64,000 bases of DNA from Iamia sp. SCSIO 61187 (GCF_019443745.1 NZ_CP050948.1:1736001-1800000); one strand, 5' to 3'. Positions 19,047 through 28,349 are shown, counted from the first letter of the stretch. Notes: generated by a model not told the origin, from the sequence alone. Numbers and translations are program-made.

Positions 19047-20045
19047 ATGCGCTCCCGCCCGACCCTCGCCCTGATCGCCCTCGCCCTCCTCGTCGCCGCC
19101 GCGTGCGGCTCCGAGGACGCCACGGCCGACGACGGGCGACCCACGGTGGTCGCCACCACGAGCATCCTGGGCGATGTGGTGTCGGAGGTCGTGGGGGACG
19201 CCGCCCGGGTCGTCGTGGTGATGCCCGCCGGCGCGGACCCGCACGACTTCCAGCCCTCGGCCCAGCAGGTGAACCAGATCCGCTCGGCCGACGCCCTGGT
19301 GACCAACGGGGGCGGCTTCGAGGTCGGCCTCCTCGCCACCCTCGAGTCCGCCGAGGGCGACGTGCCCACCATCCACGCCCTCGACACCGTCGACGCCCTG
19401 ACCTTCGGCGCGACCGCCCCCGAGGAGGTGCACGCCGACGACGCCGAGGGCCACGAGGACGAGGAGGAGGCCGAGGAGGGCGCACCGGACCCCCATGCCC
19501 ACGACGGCGACGACGACCCCCACTTCTTCACCGACCCCGACCGGGTGGCCGACGCGGCCGAGGGCATCGCCGCCTTCCTGGCCGACGAGGTCCCCGCCCT
19601 GGCGACCGACGAGGTCGCCGACCACGCCGCGGCCTACGTCGACGAGCTGCGCGCCCTGGCCGCCGAGGTGGAGGAGACCCTGGCGCCCATCCCGCCCGAG
19701 CGGCGGGTGATCATCACCAACCACGAGGTGTTCGGCTACTTCGCCGACCGCTACGACTTCGAGGTGGTCGGGGCCGTCGTCCCCGGCGGCGGGACCGGGG
19801 CCGAGCCCAGCGCGGCCGAGCTCGACGATCTGGCCCACCTGATCGAGGAGGAGGGGGTGCCGGCCATCTTCGCCGACGCCTCCTCGCCGGCCCGGCTGGC
19901 CGACGCCCTGGCTGCCGAGGTCGGCGGTGACGTCGAGGTCGTCAGCCTCTTCACCGAGTCGCTCGGCGAGGAGGGCTCGGGGGCCGAGACCTACGCCGGC
20001 CTCGTGCGGACCAACGCCGAGCGGATCGCCGAGGCCCTGGGGTGA
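19047..20045 (+). CDS. Zinc-type ABC transporter substrate-binding lipoprotein (ZnuA/AztC-like)
   Basis: The 332-residue protein has a lipoprotein-like signal with Cys at residue 20 (LALLVAAACGSE). The cluster-9 metal-binding fold shows TTSILGDVVSEV, the metal histidine in GADPHDFQPS, and a central acidic/histidine loop with HADDAEGHEDEEE and DPHAHDGDDDPH. Later it has ITNHEVFGYFA. Such loops are seen in zinc-specific members. It captures the metal outside the cell for the permease at 20042. Start ATG 19047 is preferred over ATG 18990, because 18990 would lie inside the operator and before the -10. Confidence 0.9.
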   Translation: MRSRPTLALIALALLVAAACGSEDATADDGRPTVVATTSILGDVVSEVVGDAARVVVVMPAGADPHDFQPSAQQVNQIRSADALVTNGGGFEVGLLATLESAEGDVPTIHALDTVDALTFGATAPEEVHADDAEGHEDEEEAEEGAPDPHAHDGDDDPHFFTDPDRVADAAEGIAAFLADEVPALATDEVADHAAAYVDELRALAAEVEETLAPIPPERRVIITNHEVFGYFADRYDFEVVGAVVPGGGTGAEPSAAELDDLAHLIEEEGVPAIFADASSPARLADALAAEVGGDVEVVSLFTESLGEEGSGAETYAGLVRTNAERIAEALG

Positions 20046-20905
20046 CGCCCGTCGAGTGGCTCACCACGGCCTTCGAGCCCGAGTTCATGCAGCGCGCCCT
20101 GATCTCGGGCCTCGTCGCCAGCGTCGCCACCGCGGTGATCGGCACGTGGATCGTCCTCCGCGGCCTGACCTTCCTCGGCGACGCCCTGGCCCACGGCATC
20201 ATCCCGGGCCTGGCCCTCGCCGTCCTCTGGGGCACCAGCCCGACGGTCGGGGCCCTGGCGTCGGCCCTCCTCATGGGGGGCGCCGTCACGCTCGTCGGCC
20301 GCCGGACCCAGGTCCGGGAGGACGTCGGGATCGGCCTCCTGTTCGTCGGGATGCTGGCCCTGGGCATCGTCATCGTGTCGCGCTCGGCGACGTTCACCTC
20401 CGACGTCACCTCGCTGCTCTTCGGCGACATCCTCGGCGTCACCACCGGCGACATCCGCGGCCAGCTCGTCGGCGCCGCCCTCGTCGTGGCCGCGTCGGTC
20501 GCCCTCCACCGCCCGTTCCTCGCCCTGGCCTTCAACGAGGACAAGGCCCGCACCCTCGGGATGCACCCCGCCCTCGCCCACACCGCCCTGCTCGCCCTGC
20601 TGGCCGTGTCGATCGTGGCCAGCTTCGACGCCATCGGCACCCTGCTGGTGTTCGGCCTCCTGATCGGCCCGCCGGCCACCGCCGGGCTCCTCGTCCGGCG
20701 GGTGCCGCTGATGATGGTGGTGGCCGTCGCCCTCGGCGCGTCGAGCGTGGTGCTCGGCCTCGCCACCTCGTTCCACGAGGGCACCGCCGGCGGCGCCACC
20801 ATCGCCGGGATCGCCGTCGCCCAGTTCTTCGTGGTCCTCATCGGCCAGGAGCTCGTCGGCCTGGTGCGACGGCGGGGGACCGTCACCGCCGAGCCCGGGC
20901 TCTGA
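20042..20905 (+). CDS. Metal ABC transporter permease (ZnuB-like)
   Basis: The 287-residue protein has about eight membrane helices and the family stretch FLGDALAHGIIPGLALA, followed by LLFGDILGV and LLIGPPATAGLL. It is the transmembrane part of the zinc or manganese importer. The GTG start overlaps the binding-protein stop by 4 bp. It ends 45 bp before tRNA-Arg. Confidence 0.92.
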   Translation: MTPVEWLTTAFEPEFMQRALISGLVASVATAVIGTWIVLRGLTFLGDALAHGIIPGLALAVLWGTSPTVGALASALLMGGAVTLVGRRTQVREDVGIGLLFVGMLALGIVIVSRSATFTSDVTSLLFGDILGVTTGDIRGQLVGAALVVAASVALHRPFLALAFNEDKARTLGMHPALAHTALLALLAVSIVASFDAIGTLLVFGLLIGPPATAGLLVRRVPLMMVVAVALGASSVVLGLATSFHEGTAGGATIAGIAVAQFFVVLIGQELVGLVRRRGTVTAEPGL

Positions 20906-20950
20906 GCTCGCTGCGTCCGTCCTCGCCAGGCCCGTACGATCGGCCGGCAG

Positions 20951-21027
20951 GCCTCCGTAGCTCAGCTGGATAGAGCACCGGACTTCTAATCCGACGGTCG
21001 CAGGTTCGAACCCTGCCGGAGGCGCCA
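20951..21027 (+). tRNA. tRNA-Arg(TCT)
   Basis: The acceptor arms GCCTCCG and CGGAGGC pair fully. The anticodon loop CTTCTAA carries anticodon TCT, the T-arm has GGTTCGAACC, and the 3' CCA is encoded (21025-21027). The first anticodon-stem pair is a C-A mismatch. Confidence 0.95.
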
Positions 21028-21041
21028 GCCGACACCCGCTG

Positions 21042-21065
21042 TGACCTGCGAACCAGCCCAGGTCA
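21042..21065 (+). terminator. Hairpin after tRNA-Arg
   Basis: TGACCTG (21042-21048) pairs with CAGGTCA (21059-21065) over a 10-nt loop, 15 bp after the tRNA. No T-run follows. Confidence 0.4.
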
Positions 21066-21204
21066 GAGACGTCCCGTCACGATGAGGTTCAACAGCCAGC
21101 CTCCTCGTCACCCGCGCCCGGCGGTTCGGTGCTGGCGGGTCGCAGCCGAGACGACGGCGCAACCCGCCCCGACCGCTTGGGCTCAGCCTGGAGCTCCGCT
21201 GGCT

Positions 21205-21210
21205 TATCGT
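21205..21210 (+). promoter_or_regulatory. Leaderless -10 box of the amidase gene
   Basis: TATCGT ends 5 nt before ATG 21216 and no ribosome binding site is visible. This supports the downstream start over ATG/CTG codons nearer 21129. Confidence 0.4.
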
Positions 21211-21215
21211 CGGGC

Positions 21216-22586
21216 ATGGAGTCTGCCGATCTGGTGTGGTGCGACGCGACCGAGCTGGCCGACCTCATCGGGACGGGCACGGTGAGCGCGGTCGAGGTCG
21301 TGCAGGCCCACCTCGACCGGATCGAGTCGGTCGGAGGACGGGTCAACGCGTTCGTCACCGTGCGCGGCGAGGCGGCCCTGCGCGACGCCGCGCACCCCGC
21401 TGCGGGGCCACTGAGCGGAGTGCCGTTCACGGTCAAGGACTCCTTCGACACCGCCGGGGTTCGGACGACGCGCGGCTCTCGCCTGTTCGCCGACCTGGTC
21501 CCCGAGGTCGATGCCACGGCGGTCGCCCGGCTCCGAGCCGCCGGGGGGATCCTGCTGGGCAAGACGAACCTCCCGGAGATGTCGTACTGGACCGAGACCG
21601 ACAACCTGGTGACCGGTCGCTCGCTCAACCCCTACGACCCGGAGCGAACACCCGGAGGCTCCAGCGGCGGCGAAGCAGCCGCCATCGCCGCGGGGCTCTC
21701 ACCGCTCGGGCTGGGGAGCGACGTCGCCATCTCGGTCCGCGGACCGGCCTCCGACACCGGCATCGCCGCGATCAAGCCCACCCACGGCCGCGTGCCCCAC
21801 ACCGGCCACTTCCCGCAGTCGCTGCGCCGCTGGTGGCACACCGGCCCGATGGCCCGCAGCGTCCGCGACCTGCGCCTCGCGCTGTCGCTGATGGAAGGCC
21901 CCGACGGCGTCGACCCCTATGCCGTCGCCCTGCCCGGAACCTCCACGAGCAGCGGCCGGCTCCGGATCGGGTGGACGACCAGTGCCTTCGGCCCCCTCGA
22001 CCCCGAGGTCGAGACGACCGTGGAAGGCGCGGCACAGGCGTTCGCGGACCTGGGCCACGACGTCGGTCCGGTCGAGCTGCCCTGGCTCTCCGAGGGCGAC
22101 TGCACCGTCCTGTCCGCGATCCTCTACACCGCCGAGGTCCTTCCCTACCTGCGCCCGATCGTCCAGGGTCGCGAGGACATGCTGCACCCGGTCCTCCAAC
22201 GGGTCCTCCAGGCTCCGGAACCGTCGTTCGCCGACTACCTCGACGCCGAGCAGCAGGTCGAGCAGCTCCGGATGGAGTTCTCCGGCTGGTTCCAGGACCA
22301 CGACGTGCTGCTGTGCCCGGTCACCCCGTACCCGGCGCCGCCCCATGCTCGCTCGCGACACGACGCCGGCGATCGGTCGGTGCCGGCTCGCACGGTCATG
22401 CGCGCCACGGTTCCGTTCAACCTCACCGGCCTGCCCGCGGTGTCGCTGCCCTTCGGCACCACCGCCCAGGGCCCCCCTGTCGGGGTCCAGCTCGTGAGCC
22501 GATGGTGGGCCGACCACGCACTGCTAGAGCTGGCCGAGACCCTCGCCTCCGCGAGCCCGGTCCGGCACTCTCGCCCAGGTTGGTGA
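21216..22586 (+). CDS. Amidase-signature hydrolase with altered nucleophile loop
   Basis: The 456-residue protein belongs to the amidase signature family (Ser-cisSer-Lys hydrolases of amides). Lys74 lies in GVPFTVKDSFD. TPGGSSGGEAAAIAAG (about residues 146-160) carries the cis-serine. The expected nucleophile loop GSDIGGSxRxPA is here GSDVAISVRGPAS: Ser173 is kept, but the two glycines are replaced by Ala-Ile. This could alter the oxyanion hole, so activity is less certain. The substrate is unknown. Start ATG 21216 lies 5 nt after TATCGT. It stands alone after tRNA-Arg. Confidence 0.82.
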   Translation: MESADLVWCDATELADLIGTGTVSAVEVVQAHLDRIESVGGRVNAFVTVRGEAALRDAAHPAAGPLSGVPFTVKDSFDTAGVRTTRGSRLFADLVPEVDATAVARLRAAGGILLGKTNLPEMSYWTETDNLVTGRSLNPYDPERTPGGSSGGEAAAIAAGLSPLGLGSDVAISVRGPASDTGIAAIKPTHGRVPHTGHFPQSLRRWWHTGPMARSVRDLRLALSLMEGPDGVDPYAVALPGTSTSSGRLRIGWTTSAFGPLDPEVETTVEGAAQAFADLGHDVGPVELPWLSEGDCTVLSAILYTAEVLPYLRPIVQGREDMLHPVLQRVLQAPEPSFADYLDAEQQVEQLRMEFSGWFQDHDVLLCPVTPYPAPPHARSRHDAGDRSVPARTVMRATVPFNLTGLPAVSLPFGTTAQGPPVGVQLVSRWWADHALLELAETLASASPVRHSRPGW

Positions 22587-22891
22587 CTGAACCACCGGGG
22601 TCTGATCGAGGTGACAGAGTCCCGTGGGCTGGTGGGGATCGAGGACGTGATCCTCGATGTGCCTCCCGGCGAGTGCTGCCTGGTCGGGGTCAGTGTCGCG
22701 CCGCTCGTCGGGCTGGGCCACGGAGTGCTCGGAGAGGTCGCGGCGGGCGATGGCCCATCCGTCGTGCTGTCGGAGGTCACCAGGCGGACCCGGCCAGGCC
22801 CCGGTCGCGCCGTGCGCGCGAGAACCGGGTCCAGAACGTCTCGTCTTCGCCGTCACCGATGGACCGACAGGACGGGCGTCGACGAGGCGGT
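22587..22891. other. 305 bp without a supported gene
   Basis: All six frames were considered. Stop-free stretches on both strands lack any recognisable family, start context or consistent codon bias. Both flanking genes end here (convergent). The stretch may hold decayed coding sequence, but nothing can be identified. Confidence 0.5.
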
Positions 22892-23641
22892 TCAGCGCGG
22901 GACGAGGTCGATGACGTGGATGCGGATGAACTCGCCGTCGGACCAGCGGTCGGTGCCGTGGGACCAGCCCCATCGGCCATCGCACGGGACGGTGGCCCCG
23001 TGGAAGGTCCGGTGGCCGGTGACGTCGCCGCCGAAGGGGTGCCAGCCGAAGGTGCCGGTGCCCTCGGGATCGCCCCAGCGGTCGAACACGACGGACCGGA
23101 CGAGGCCCTCGGCGTCGATGCGGAGGTGGAGCTCCATCGGGGCGGGACCGACGACGAAGCGGGCGACGATCTGGTCGTCGGCGGGAGCCGACCACCGGAC
23201 GCCGAAGCGGGGGAGGAGGGCGGTCGGGACCCAGACGCCTTCGCCGCCGCTGCGACCCGCCGCGCTGGTCGAGACGTCGGGTCCGTCGGCCGCCATCACC
23301 CGCACCAGGCCCAGGAGCTTCCACTCCATGGCGCCCTCACCGTCGACGAAGGCGTCGTAGCCCGAGATGATCCCGGCGGCGCGGGCCCTCCACACGAACC
23401 CTCGGTGGGGGGCGAGTACCTGCTCGGCCCGGAAGGGCACCCAGCGCCGGAGCTTGAGGTGGCCGCGCATGGCCAGCGCCGCCGCCTCGGCGACCTGGGT
23501 GCCCGGCGCGATGGCGGCGTCGAAGTACCGCCGGACCGGCTCGGGCAGGTCGGCCACCTCGCCGGGGTCGTACCGATCCGGTCGCGACGGCGTCGACAGC
23601 GCACGGTCCGCGGCGGCCAGGTCGATGCTCACAGGCGGCAT
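22892..23641 (-). CDS. DUF6544/DUF6920-like protein
   Basis: The 249-residue soluble protein contains PEPVRRYFDAAIAPGTQ near the start and the pattern RGHLKLRRWVPFRAEQVLAP. The C-terminal part FGWHPFGGDVTGHRTF matches proteins annotated as DUF6544, whose function is unknown. There is no signal peptide or membrane segment. The start is ATG 23641; an upstream extension to 23851 has no support. It is divergent from a dihydrofolate-reductase-like gene 202 bp away. Confidence 0.72.
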   Translation of the reverse strand: MPPVSIDLAAADRALSTPSRPDRYDPGEVADLPEPVRRYFDAAIAPGTQVAEAAALAMRGHLKLRRWVPFRAEQVLAPHRGFVWRARAAGIISGYDAFVDGEGAMEWKLLGLVRVMAADGPDVSTSAAGRSGGEGVWVPTALLPRFGVRWSAPADDQIVARFVVGPAPMELHLRIDAEGLVRSVVFDRWGDPEGTGTFGWHPFGGDVTGHRTFHGATVPCDGRWGWSHGTDRWSDGEFIRIHVIDLVPR

Positions 23642-23843
23642 CGTCGGGCCCGGCGACCGCCGGTGGTAGAGGCGAACGCCCCTGCCGTCGTGGGACCTCG
23701 CCGCCGGCGGACCGGAGTCGGCACCTGACGCGGCCGGGCGACGTCCTCGCGACCGGCGTGCAGACCGATGAGGCCGGGGGCTCCGCGACGTCGAGCCCCT
23801 GGACCGCCGGGAGCCCGACGCCCCCGGGTCCGGAGGGAGCCCC

Positions 23844-24401
23844 GTGGCCAAGCTGATCTACTCGATGATCACCTCGCTCGACGGCTACGCCGTGGCGGCG
23901 GAGGGCGACCTCGGCCGGGGAGCCGACGACGAGGAGGTGCACACCTTCGTCGGCGACGTCTTCCGGCCCGTGGGGACCTTCCTCTACGGCCGGCGGATGT
24001 ACGAGACGATGCTCTTCTGGGAGACCGTGCACACCGAGCCGGACGTCCCGCCGCACATCCTGCGGTACGCCGACGACTGGAAGGCGGCGGACAAGGTCGT
24101 CTACTCGACGACGCTGGAGTCGGTGTCGAGCGCCAGGACCCGGATCGAGCGGACCTTCGACCCCGACGCCGTGCGCCGGCTCAAGGCCGAGGCCGACGCC
24201 GACCTCACCGTCGACGGCCCGACGCTCGCCGCCCAGGCGATCAGGGCCGGGTTGGTGGACGAGTACCACCTCTTCGTGACGACGAGCGTGGTCGGCGGCG
24301 GCACGCGGTTCTTCCCCGACGGGGTCCGCCTCGACCTCGACCTGGTCGAGCAGCGTGCCTTCGCCAGCGGGTTGGTCTACGCCCGCTACCGGACCTGCTG
24401 A
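23844..24401 (+). CDS. Dihydrofolate reductase/RibD C-terminal-like protein
   Basis: The 185-residue protein begins KLIYSMITSLDGYAV and has TFLYGRRMYETM, VDGPTLAAQAIRAGLVDEYHLFV and the final GTRFFPDG. This is the RibD_C/DHFR-like NADPH-dependent reductase fold (YwjB/YyaP-type). Substrate is unknown. The start is GTG 23844, with GGAGGG 8 nt upstream. Confidence 0.85.
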   Translation: MAKLIYSMITSLDGYAVAAEGDLGRGADDEEVHTFVGDVFRPVGTFLYGRRMYETMLFWETVHTEPDVPPHILRYADDWKAADKVVYSTTLESVSSARTRIERTFDPDAVRRLKAEADADLTVDGPTLAAQAIRAGLVDEYHLFVTTSVVGGGTRFFPDGVRLDLDLVEQRAFASGLVYARYRTC

Positions 24402-24563
24402 GCCGTCGTCGGGCCGGCGGAGAGGGCCACGCGGGGAGGAACAGGGTCGCGGTCGACGCATCGCCGATGCCGGCGCCGAGGTGGGCTCTCACCCCGACGG
24501 GTGACGACGCGCCCCCAGACCCGTTGCCATGCTGCGCTCGTCACGTGGACGAGGGAGGCGGGC

Positions 24564-26585
24564 ATGGGTCGGAGGGGTGTCACGGCGGTCGTTGCCGCGC
24601 TGGCGGGTCTGGGGGTGGTGGCGCCGGTCGGTGCTCCGGGCGGGGCGCAGACCCTGCCACCGGGACCGGTGTGGCTCGTCGTCGACAGCGACCCAGGCGA
24701 CGACATCGGTGGCGGCGTGGACCGGTCCTACACGCCCTCCGACGCCGACTTCCGGGTCTACACCTACGCCCGCGAGGTGCAGGTGGTGGTGGCCGGGGCC
24801 GAGACGTGGCGCATCGGGCTGGTCCGACCCTCGGATGAGCCCCAGCTCGAGGTAGGCCGGTACGAGGCTGTGCCCCGCGCCGATCGCGGACCCGACGACG
24901 GGGGCCTCTCGATCAGCGCCGAGGGTCGAGGGTGCGGCGACGACGACACGAGCGGCTGGTTCGAGATCGACGACGTCGCCTACTCCGGCGGGGTGGTGAC
25001 CCGCCTGGCGGCCCGCTTCGAGCACACGTGCGCCCCGGACGAGGCGCCCGGCACCGGCGGGACCCTCCGCGGCGAGGTCCGCTGGGACGGGTCGGAGCCG
25101 CAGCCGACCAACTACATCCCGCCCTCGCCCGTGCCGCCGACGTTCCCCTCCGCCCCCGCAGGACACATGCCCGCGAACAGCAACGCCATGTGGCTGGCCC
25201 GCCCGCAGGCCGAGCTGCCCGACGGTTCGCCGTTCGCGGTGGTCGCCCCCCTCGGCGAGGCCCGCATCTTCCCGATCGGGGATGCGTCGCAGGTCGTCGC
25301 CGACGGCCACTTCCCCGTGCAGGGGATCACCCTGGTCGTGAAGATGCGCCACGTGATGTCGACGCGCCAGCCGGCCTACGCGCCGGGGCTCTACGAGGAC
25401 CTGCTCGCCGCTCGGGACAACCCGGTGCTCGGCGGCTTCGAGACCTCCCCCGGGGTCGGGGGCACCTGTGCCGACGGCACCGGTGGGGCCGACGTGGTGG
25501 TCGACGAGGTCGACCTCGGTCCGGACGAGACGACCTTCGACGACCTACGAGTCCGCTGGCTGACCACGTGCGCCGGGCGCGTCGTCGAGCAGGGTGAGGT
25601 CCGCTACCAGTGGCCCGCCCCGAACGGCGCGCCGGCCGCGCCCACCGCTGTCAGCGCCGCCGCCGGCTCCGCCAGCACGGTCGTGTCGTGGACGCCACCC
25701 GCCTCGGGGCCGACCCCGACCGGCTACGTCGTCACCACCTTCGTGGACGGGCTGGCCCGCGAGACCTCGGCCACCGCCGGCGCCGGCGCGACCAGCGTCG
25801 TGGTTCCGACGCCTGACCCGGGCATCCACACGTTCAAGGTCGCCGCCGTCGGGTCGGCGGGCACGGGCCGCCGCTCCGTGGCCTCGGAACCGGTCGCCGT
25901 GCCGGGTCCCGACCTCGGCCCCTTCGCGTCGATCTCCGCGTTCGTCCGCCAGCAGCACCTCGACCTGGCGGGGCGGCAGCCGACGAGGGCAGAGCTCCAG
26001 ACCGTCGCCCGGGCCCTGGCCGGCGGTGAGGTCACCCCACAGGAGGTCGTCCGCGACCTTCGGAGCCGGGCCCGGCTGTCGGCTCGACGCGCCGCCATCA
26101 CCCGCCTGTACCGAGCGTCCTTCGGGCGGCCCCCGGACACCGAGGGGCTGACCTACTGGGTGCAGCGCGTCGCCGACGGCACCTCGATGAGCCGCGTCGC
26201 CCAGTCGTTCGCGGCCTCCGCCGAGCACCGCCGGCTGTACGGCTCGCTGTCCGACGACGCCTTCGTCCAGCGGACCTACGAGAACGTCCTGGGTCGTGCC
26301 CCCGACACCGCCGGGCACGAGTTCTGGGTCGGCCGGCTCCGGGCCGGCTGGAGCCGGGGACGCGTGCTCCTCTCGTTCGGCCTCTCCGCCGAGCACACGC
26401 TCCTCAGCGCCGGGCTCGTCGAGACGGTGACGACCTACGTCGCCATGGTCGGGCGGGTGCCGTCGGCCGGCGAGCTGCCCGGGAGCCCGACCGGTCGGAC
26501 GCCGACCGGCGCGTCGAGCGCCGCCAGCGCCGAGCTCGTCCGCGGTCTCCTGGGCAGCACCGAGTACGCCGCTCGCTTCGGCTGA
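24564..26585 (+). CDS. Secreted protein with Fn3 and DUF4214 modules
   Basis: The 673-residue protein has a signal peptide (about residues 1-28) and an unfamiliar N-terminal region (30-350) that starts with VWLVVDSDPGDDIGGG. A fibronectin type III domain follows (about 352-450, PTAVSAAAGSASTVVSWTPP). The C-terminal 200 residues are DUF4214-type helical repeats (ITRLYRASFGRPPDTEGLTYW, then VLGRAPDTAGHEFWVGRL). DUF4214 modules occur in S-layer and other surface proteins. The start is ATG 24564 with GAGGGAGG 6 nt upstream. It shares the DUF4214 module with the large Tat protein at 59500. Confidence 0.8.
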   Translation: MGRRGVTAVVAALAGLGVVAPVGAPGGAQTLPPGPVWLVVDSDPGDDIGGGVDRSYTPSDADFRVYTYAREVQVVVAGAETWRIGLVRPSDEPQLEVGRYEAVPRADRGPDDGGLSISAEGRGCGDDDTSGWFEIDDVAYSGGVVTRLAARFEHTCAPDEAPGTGGTLRGEVRWDGSEPQPTNYIPPSPVPPTFPSAPAGHMPANSNAMWLARPQAELPDGSPFAVVAPLGEARIFPIGDASQVVADGHFPVQGITLVVKMRHVMSTRQPAYAPGLYEDLLAARDNPVLGGFETSPGVGGTCADGTGGADVVVDEVDLGPDETTFDDLRVRWLTTCAGRVVEQGEVRYQWPAPNGAPAAPTAVSAAAGSASTVVSWTPPASGPTPTGYVVTTFVDGLARETSATAGAGATSVVVPTPDPGIHTFKVAAVGSAGTGRRSVASEPVAVPGPDLGPFASISAFVRQQHLDLAGRQPTRAELQTVARALAGGEVTPQEVVRDLRSRARLSARRAAITRLYRASFGRPPDTEGLTYWVQRVADGTSMSRVAQSFAASAEHRRLYGSLSDDAFVQRTYENVLGRAPDTAGHEFWVGRLRAGWSRGRVLLSFGLSAEHTLLSAGLVETVTTYVAMVGRVPSAGELPGSPTGRTPTGASSAASAELVRGLLGSTEYAARFG

Positions 26586-26618
26586 CGCCCGGACCCGGCC
26601 AGGCAGCACAGGCGCCCA

Positions 26619-26640
26619 GGACCCGGCCCGGTCGGGGTCC
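26619..26640. terminator. Hairpin between the convergent DUF4214 and FAH genes
   Basis: GGACCC (26619-26624) pairs with GGGTCC (26635-26640) across a 10-nt GC-rich loop. The 99-bp gap is otherwise GC-rich and featureless. Confidence 0.35.
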
Positions 26641-26684
26641 GGGGTCGGGGGCGGACACTCCGGTCCCGGTGAGGACGACGCGGT

Positions 26685-27524
26685 TCACGTCGGGCCGGCC
26701 ACGCACCTGCTCCGGATCGTGCCGATGCCCTCGATCCACGACTCGAGGACCTGGCCGGGCTGGAGCGACCGCGGGGGTTGGCGGGCCATGCCCACGCCGG
26801 CGGGGGTGCCGGTGAAGATGACGTCGCCGGGGAGCAGCGGCAGCACCGACGAGAGCTCGGCGACCAGCTGCGGGACCGAGAAGACGAGGTCGTTCGTCCG
26901 CCCGTCCTGCACGGTCTCGCCGTCCACCGAGCAGCCGAGGCCGAGGTCGTCGCGGTCGGGGACCTCGTCGGGGGTGACGAGCCACGGGCCCATGGGCCCG
27001 TACCCGCGCCGGGACTTCCCGAGCGAGAACTGCATGCCGGCGGCGAACTGGAGGGCGCGGTCGCTGATGTCCTGCCCCACCGTGAGCCCGGCGACGTGGT
27101 CCCAGGCGTCGGCCTCGCCGACCCGGTCGGCGGCCCGGCCGATCACGGCGACCAGCTCGACCTCCCAGTCGACCGACCCGCCGACGATCTCGATGTCGTC
27201 GAACGGACCGCCCAGCGCCGCCGGGAACTTGGTGAAGGTGGCGGGCACGTCCGGGATCGTCATGCCCGACTCCTCGGCGTGGCTGCGGTAGTTCAGCCCG
27301 ATGGCGAACACCTGGCGGGGTCGGGGGACCGGGTTCTGGAGCCGGGCCTCGTCGAGCGGGCCGGTGGGGTCGGTGACGCCGGCGGCCCAGGACGCGAAGG
27401 CGTCCCAGTCGTCGTAGGCGGCCGTCGGGTCCGGGCCGAAGCGGCCGTCGGACGCGGTGGCCACGTCGGCCACGCCCCCGTCGAGGACGAGGACGAGGCG
27501 GCCGTCGTGCTGGGCGATCTTCAT
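26685..27524 (-). CDS. Fumarylacetoacetate hydrolase-family enzyme
   Basis: The 279-residue protein has the FAH family core. IGLNYRSHAEESG is followed by FTKFPAAL, and VDWEVELVAVIGRAAD supplies metal-binding acidic residues. GYTVGQD-like GLTVGQDISDR and GDVIFTGTPAGVG close the domain. It cleaves or hydrates acylpyruvate-type compounds, using Mg2+. The upstream SDR gene ends 25 bp away on the same strand, which suggests a small catabolic operon. The start is ATG 27524 with GGAGG 6 nt upstream. Confidence 0.9.
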   Translation of the reverse strand: MKIAQHDGRLVLVLDGGVADVATASDGRFGPDPTAAYDDWDAFASWAAGVTDPTGPLDEARLQNPVPRPRQVFAIGLNYRSHAEESGMTIPDVPATFTKFPAALGGPFDDIEIVGGSVDWEVELVAVIGRAADRVGEADAWDHVAGLTVGQDISDRALQFAAGMQFSLGKSRRGYGPMGPWLVTPDEVPDRDDLGLGCSVDGETVQDGRTNDLVFSVPQLVAELSSVLPLLPGDVIFTGTPAGVGMARQPPRSLQPGQVLESWIEGIGTIRSRCVAGPT

Positions 27525-27549
27525 GGGGCCTCCAGGGGCGCGGGTCGGG

Positions 27550-28314
27550 TCAGAGGTGGTGCAGGGCCCCGCCCTCGACGGGCACGACGTGGGCCGTCAC
27601 CTGGTCGCTGCCGGTGACCAGGCCGACGATGGCGGCGGCGACGTCCTCGGGGGTGGACACCCGCCCGGTGAGCGCCTGCGCCGCGTACATCGCCTTCACC
27701 GCCTCGTAGGCATCGCCGAGGCCCTGCTGGAGCCACTCGCCGTCGATGAAGCCGGGGGCGACGGCGTTGACCCGCACCTCGGGACCGGCGACGCGCGCCA
27801 GCGTGACGACGAGGTTGTTCAGCCCGGCCTTGGAGGCGCAGTAGGCGAGCGACGACCCGGTGCCGGCCAGCCCCGCCACCGACGACGTCATGACGATCTC
27901 GCCGCCGCCGTCGGCCTTCAGGTGCGGCATGGCCGCCCGCGAGCACAGGAAGGGCCCCTTGAGGTTGACCGCCATGATGCGGTCCCAGGCCTCCTCGCTC
28001 ATCCCGGCGAGGTCGTCGTGGGCGACGAACTCGGTCGTCCCGGCGTTGTTGACGAGCAGGTCGAGCCGGCCGAAGCGGGCCACGGCCGCCTCGACCATGG
28101 CGGCGCAGTCGGCGTCGACCGACACGTCGGCCCGGTGGGCGACGGCCTCCACCCCGGACCGGCGGCACTCGGCGGCGACGGCCTCGGCGGCGTCGACCGA
28201 GCGGGAGTAGTTGACGACGACGTGGCAGCCCCGGGCGGCCAGGAGCCGGCAGGTCGCCGCCCCCACCCCCGTGCCCCCGCCGGTGACGATCGCGGCGCGG
28301 CCCTGGATGTCCAT
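27550..28314 (-). CDS. Short-chain dehydrogenase/reductase
   Basis: The 254-residue protein is a classical SDR. The cofactor motif TGGGTGVG spans about residues 11-18, NNAG is present, and the catalytic Ser145, Tyr158 and Lys162 lie in SSVAG and YCASK. It uses NAD(P)H on an unknown alcohol or ketone. Because FAH follows 25 bp downstream, the pair may degrade a common carbon source. Start ATG 28314 places the Rossmann fold at the N-terminus; the longer frame upstream is a shadow of the peptidase gene. Confidence 0.9.
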   Translation of the reverse strand: MDIQGRAAIVTGGGTGVGAATCRLLAARGCHVVVNYSRSVDAAEAVAAECRRSGVEAVAHRADVSVDADCAAMVEAAVARFGRLDLLVNNAGTTEFVAHDDLAGMSEEAWDRIMAVNLKGPFLCSRAAMPHLKADGGGEIVMTSSVAGLAGTGSSLAYCASKAGLNNLVVTLARVAGPEVRVNAVAPGFIDGEWLQQGLGDAYEAVKAMYAAQALTGRVSTPEDVAAAIVGLVTGSDQVTAHVVPVEGGALHHL

Positions 28315-28349
28315 GCGAGCGGAGTCTGACCCAGGTGGTCGGACGCGTG

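Noticed and set aside
22587-22891. Transposase remnant
   Set aside because: Open stretches on both strands show no DDE motif, terminal inverted repeats or target duplication.
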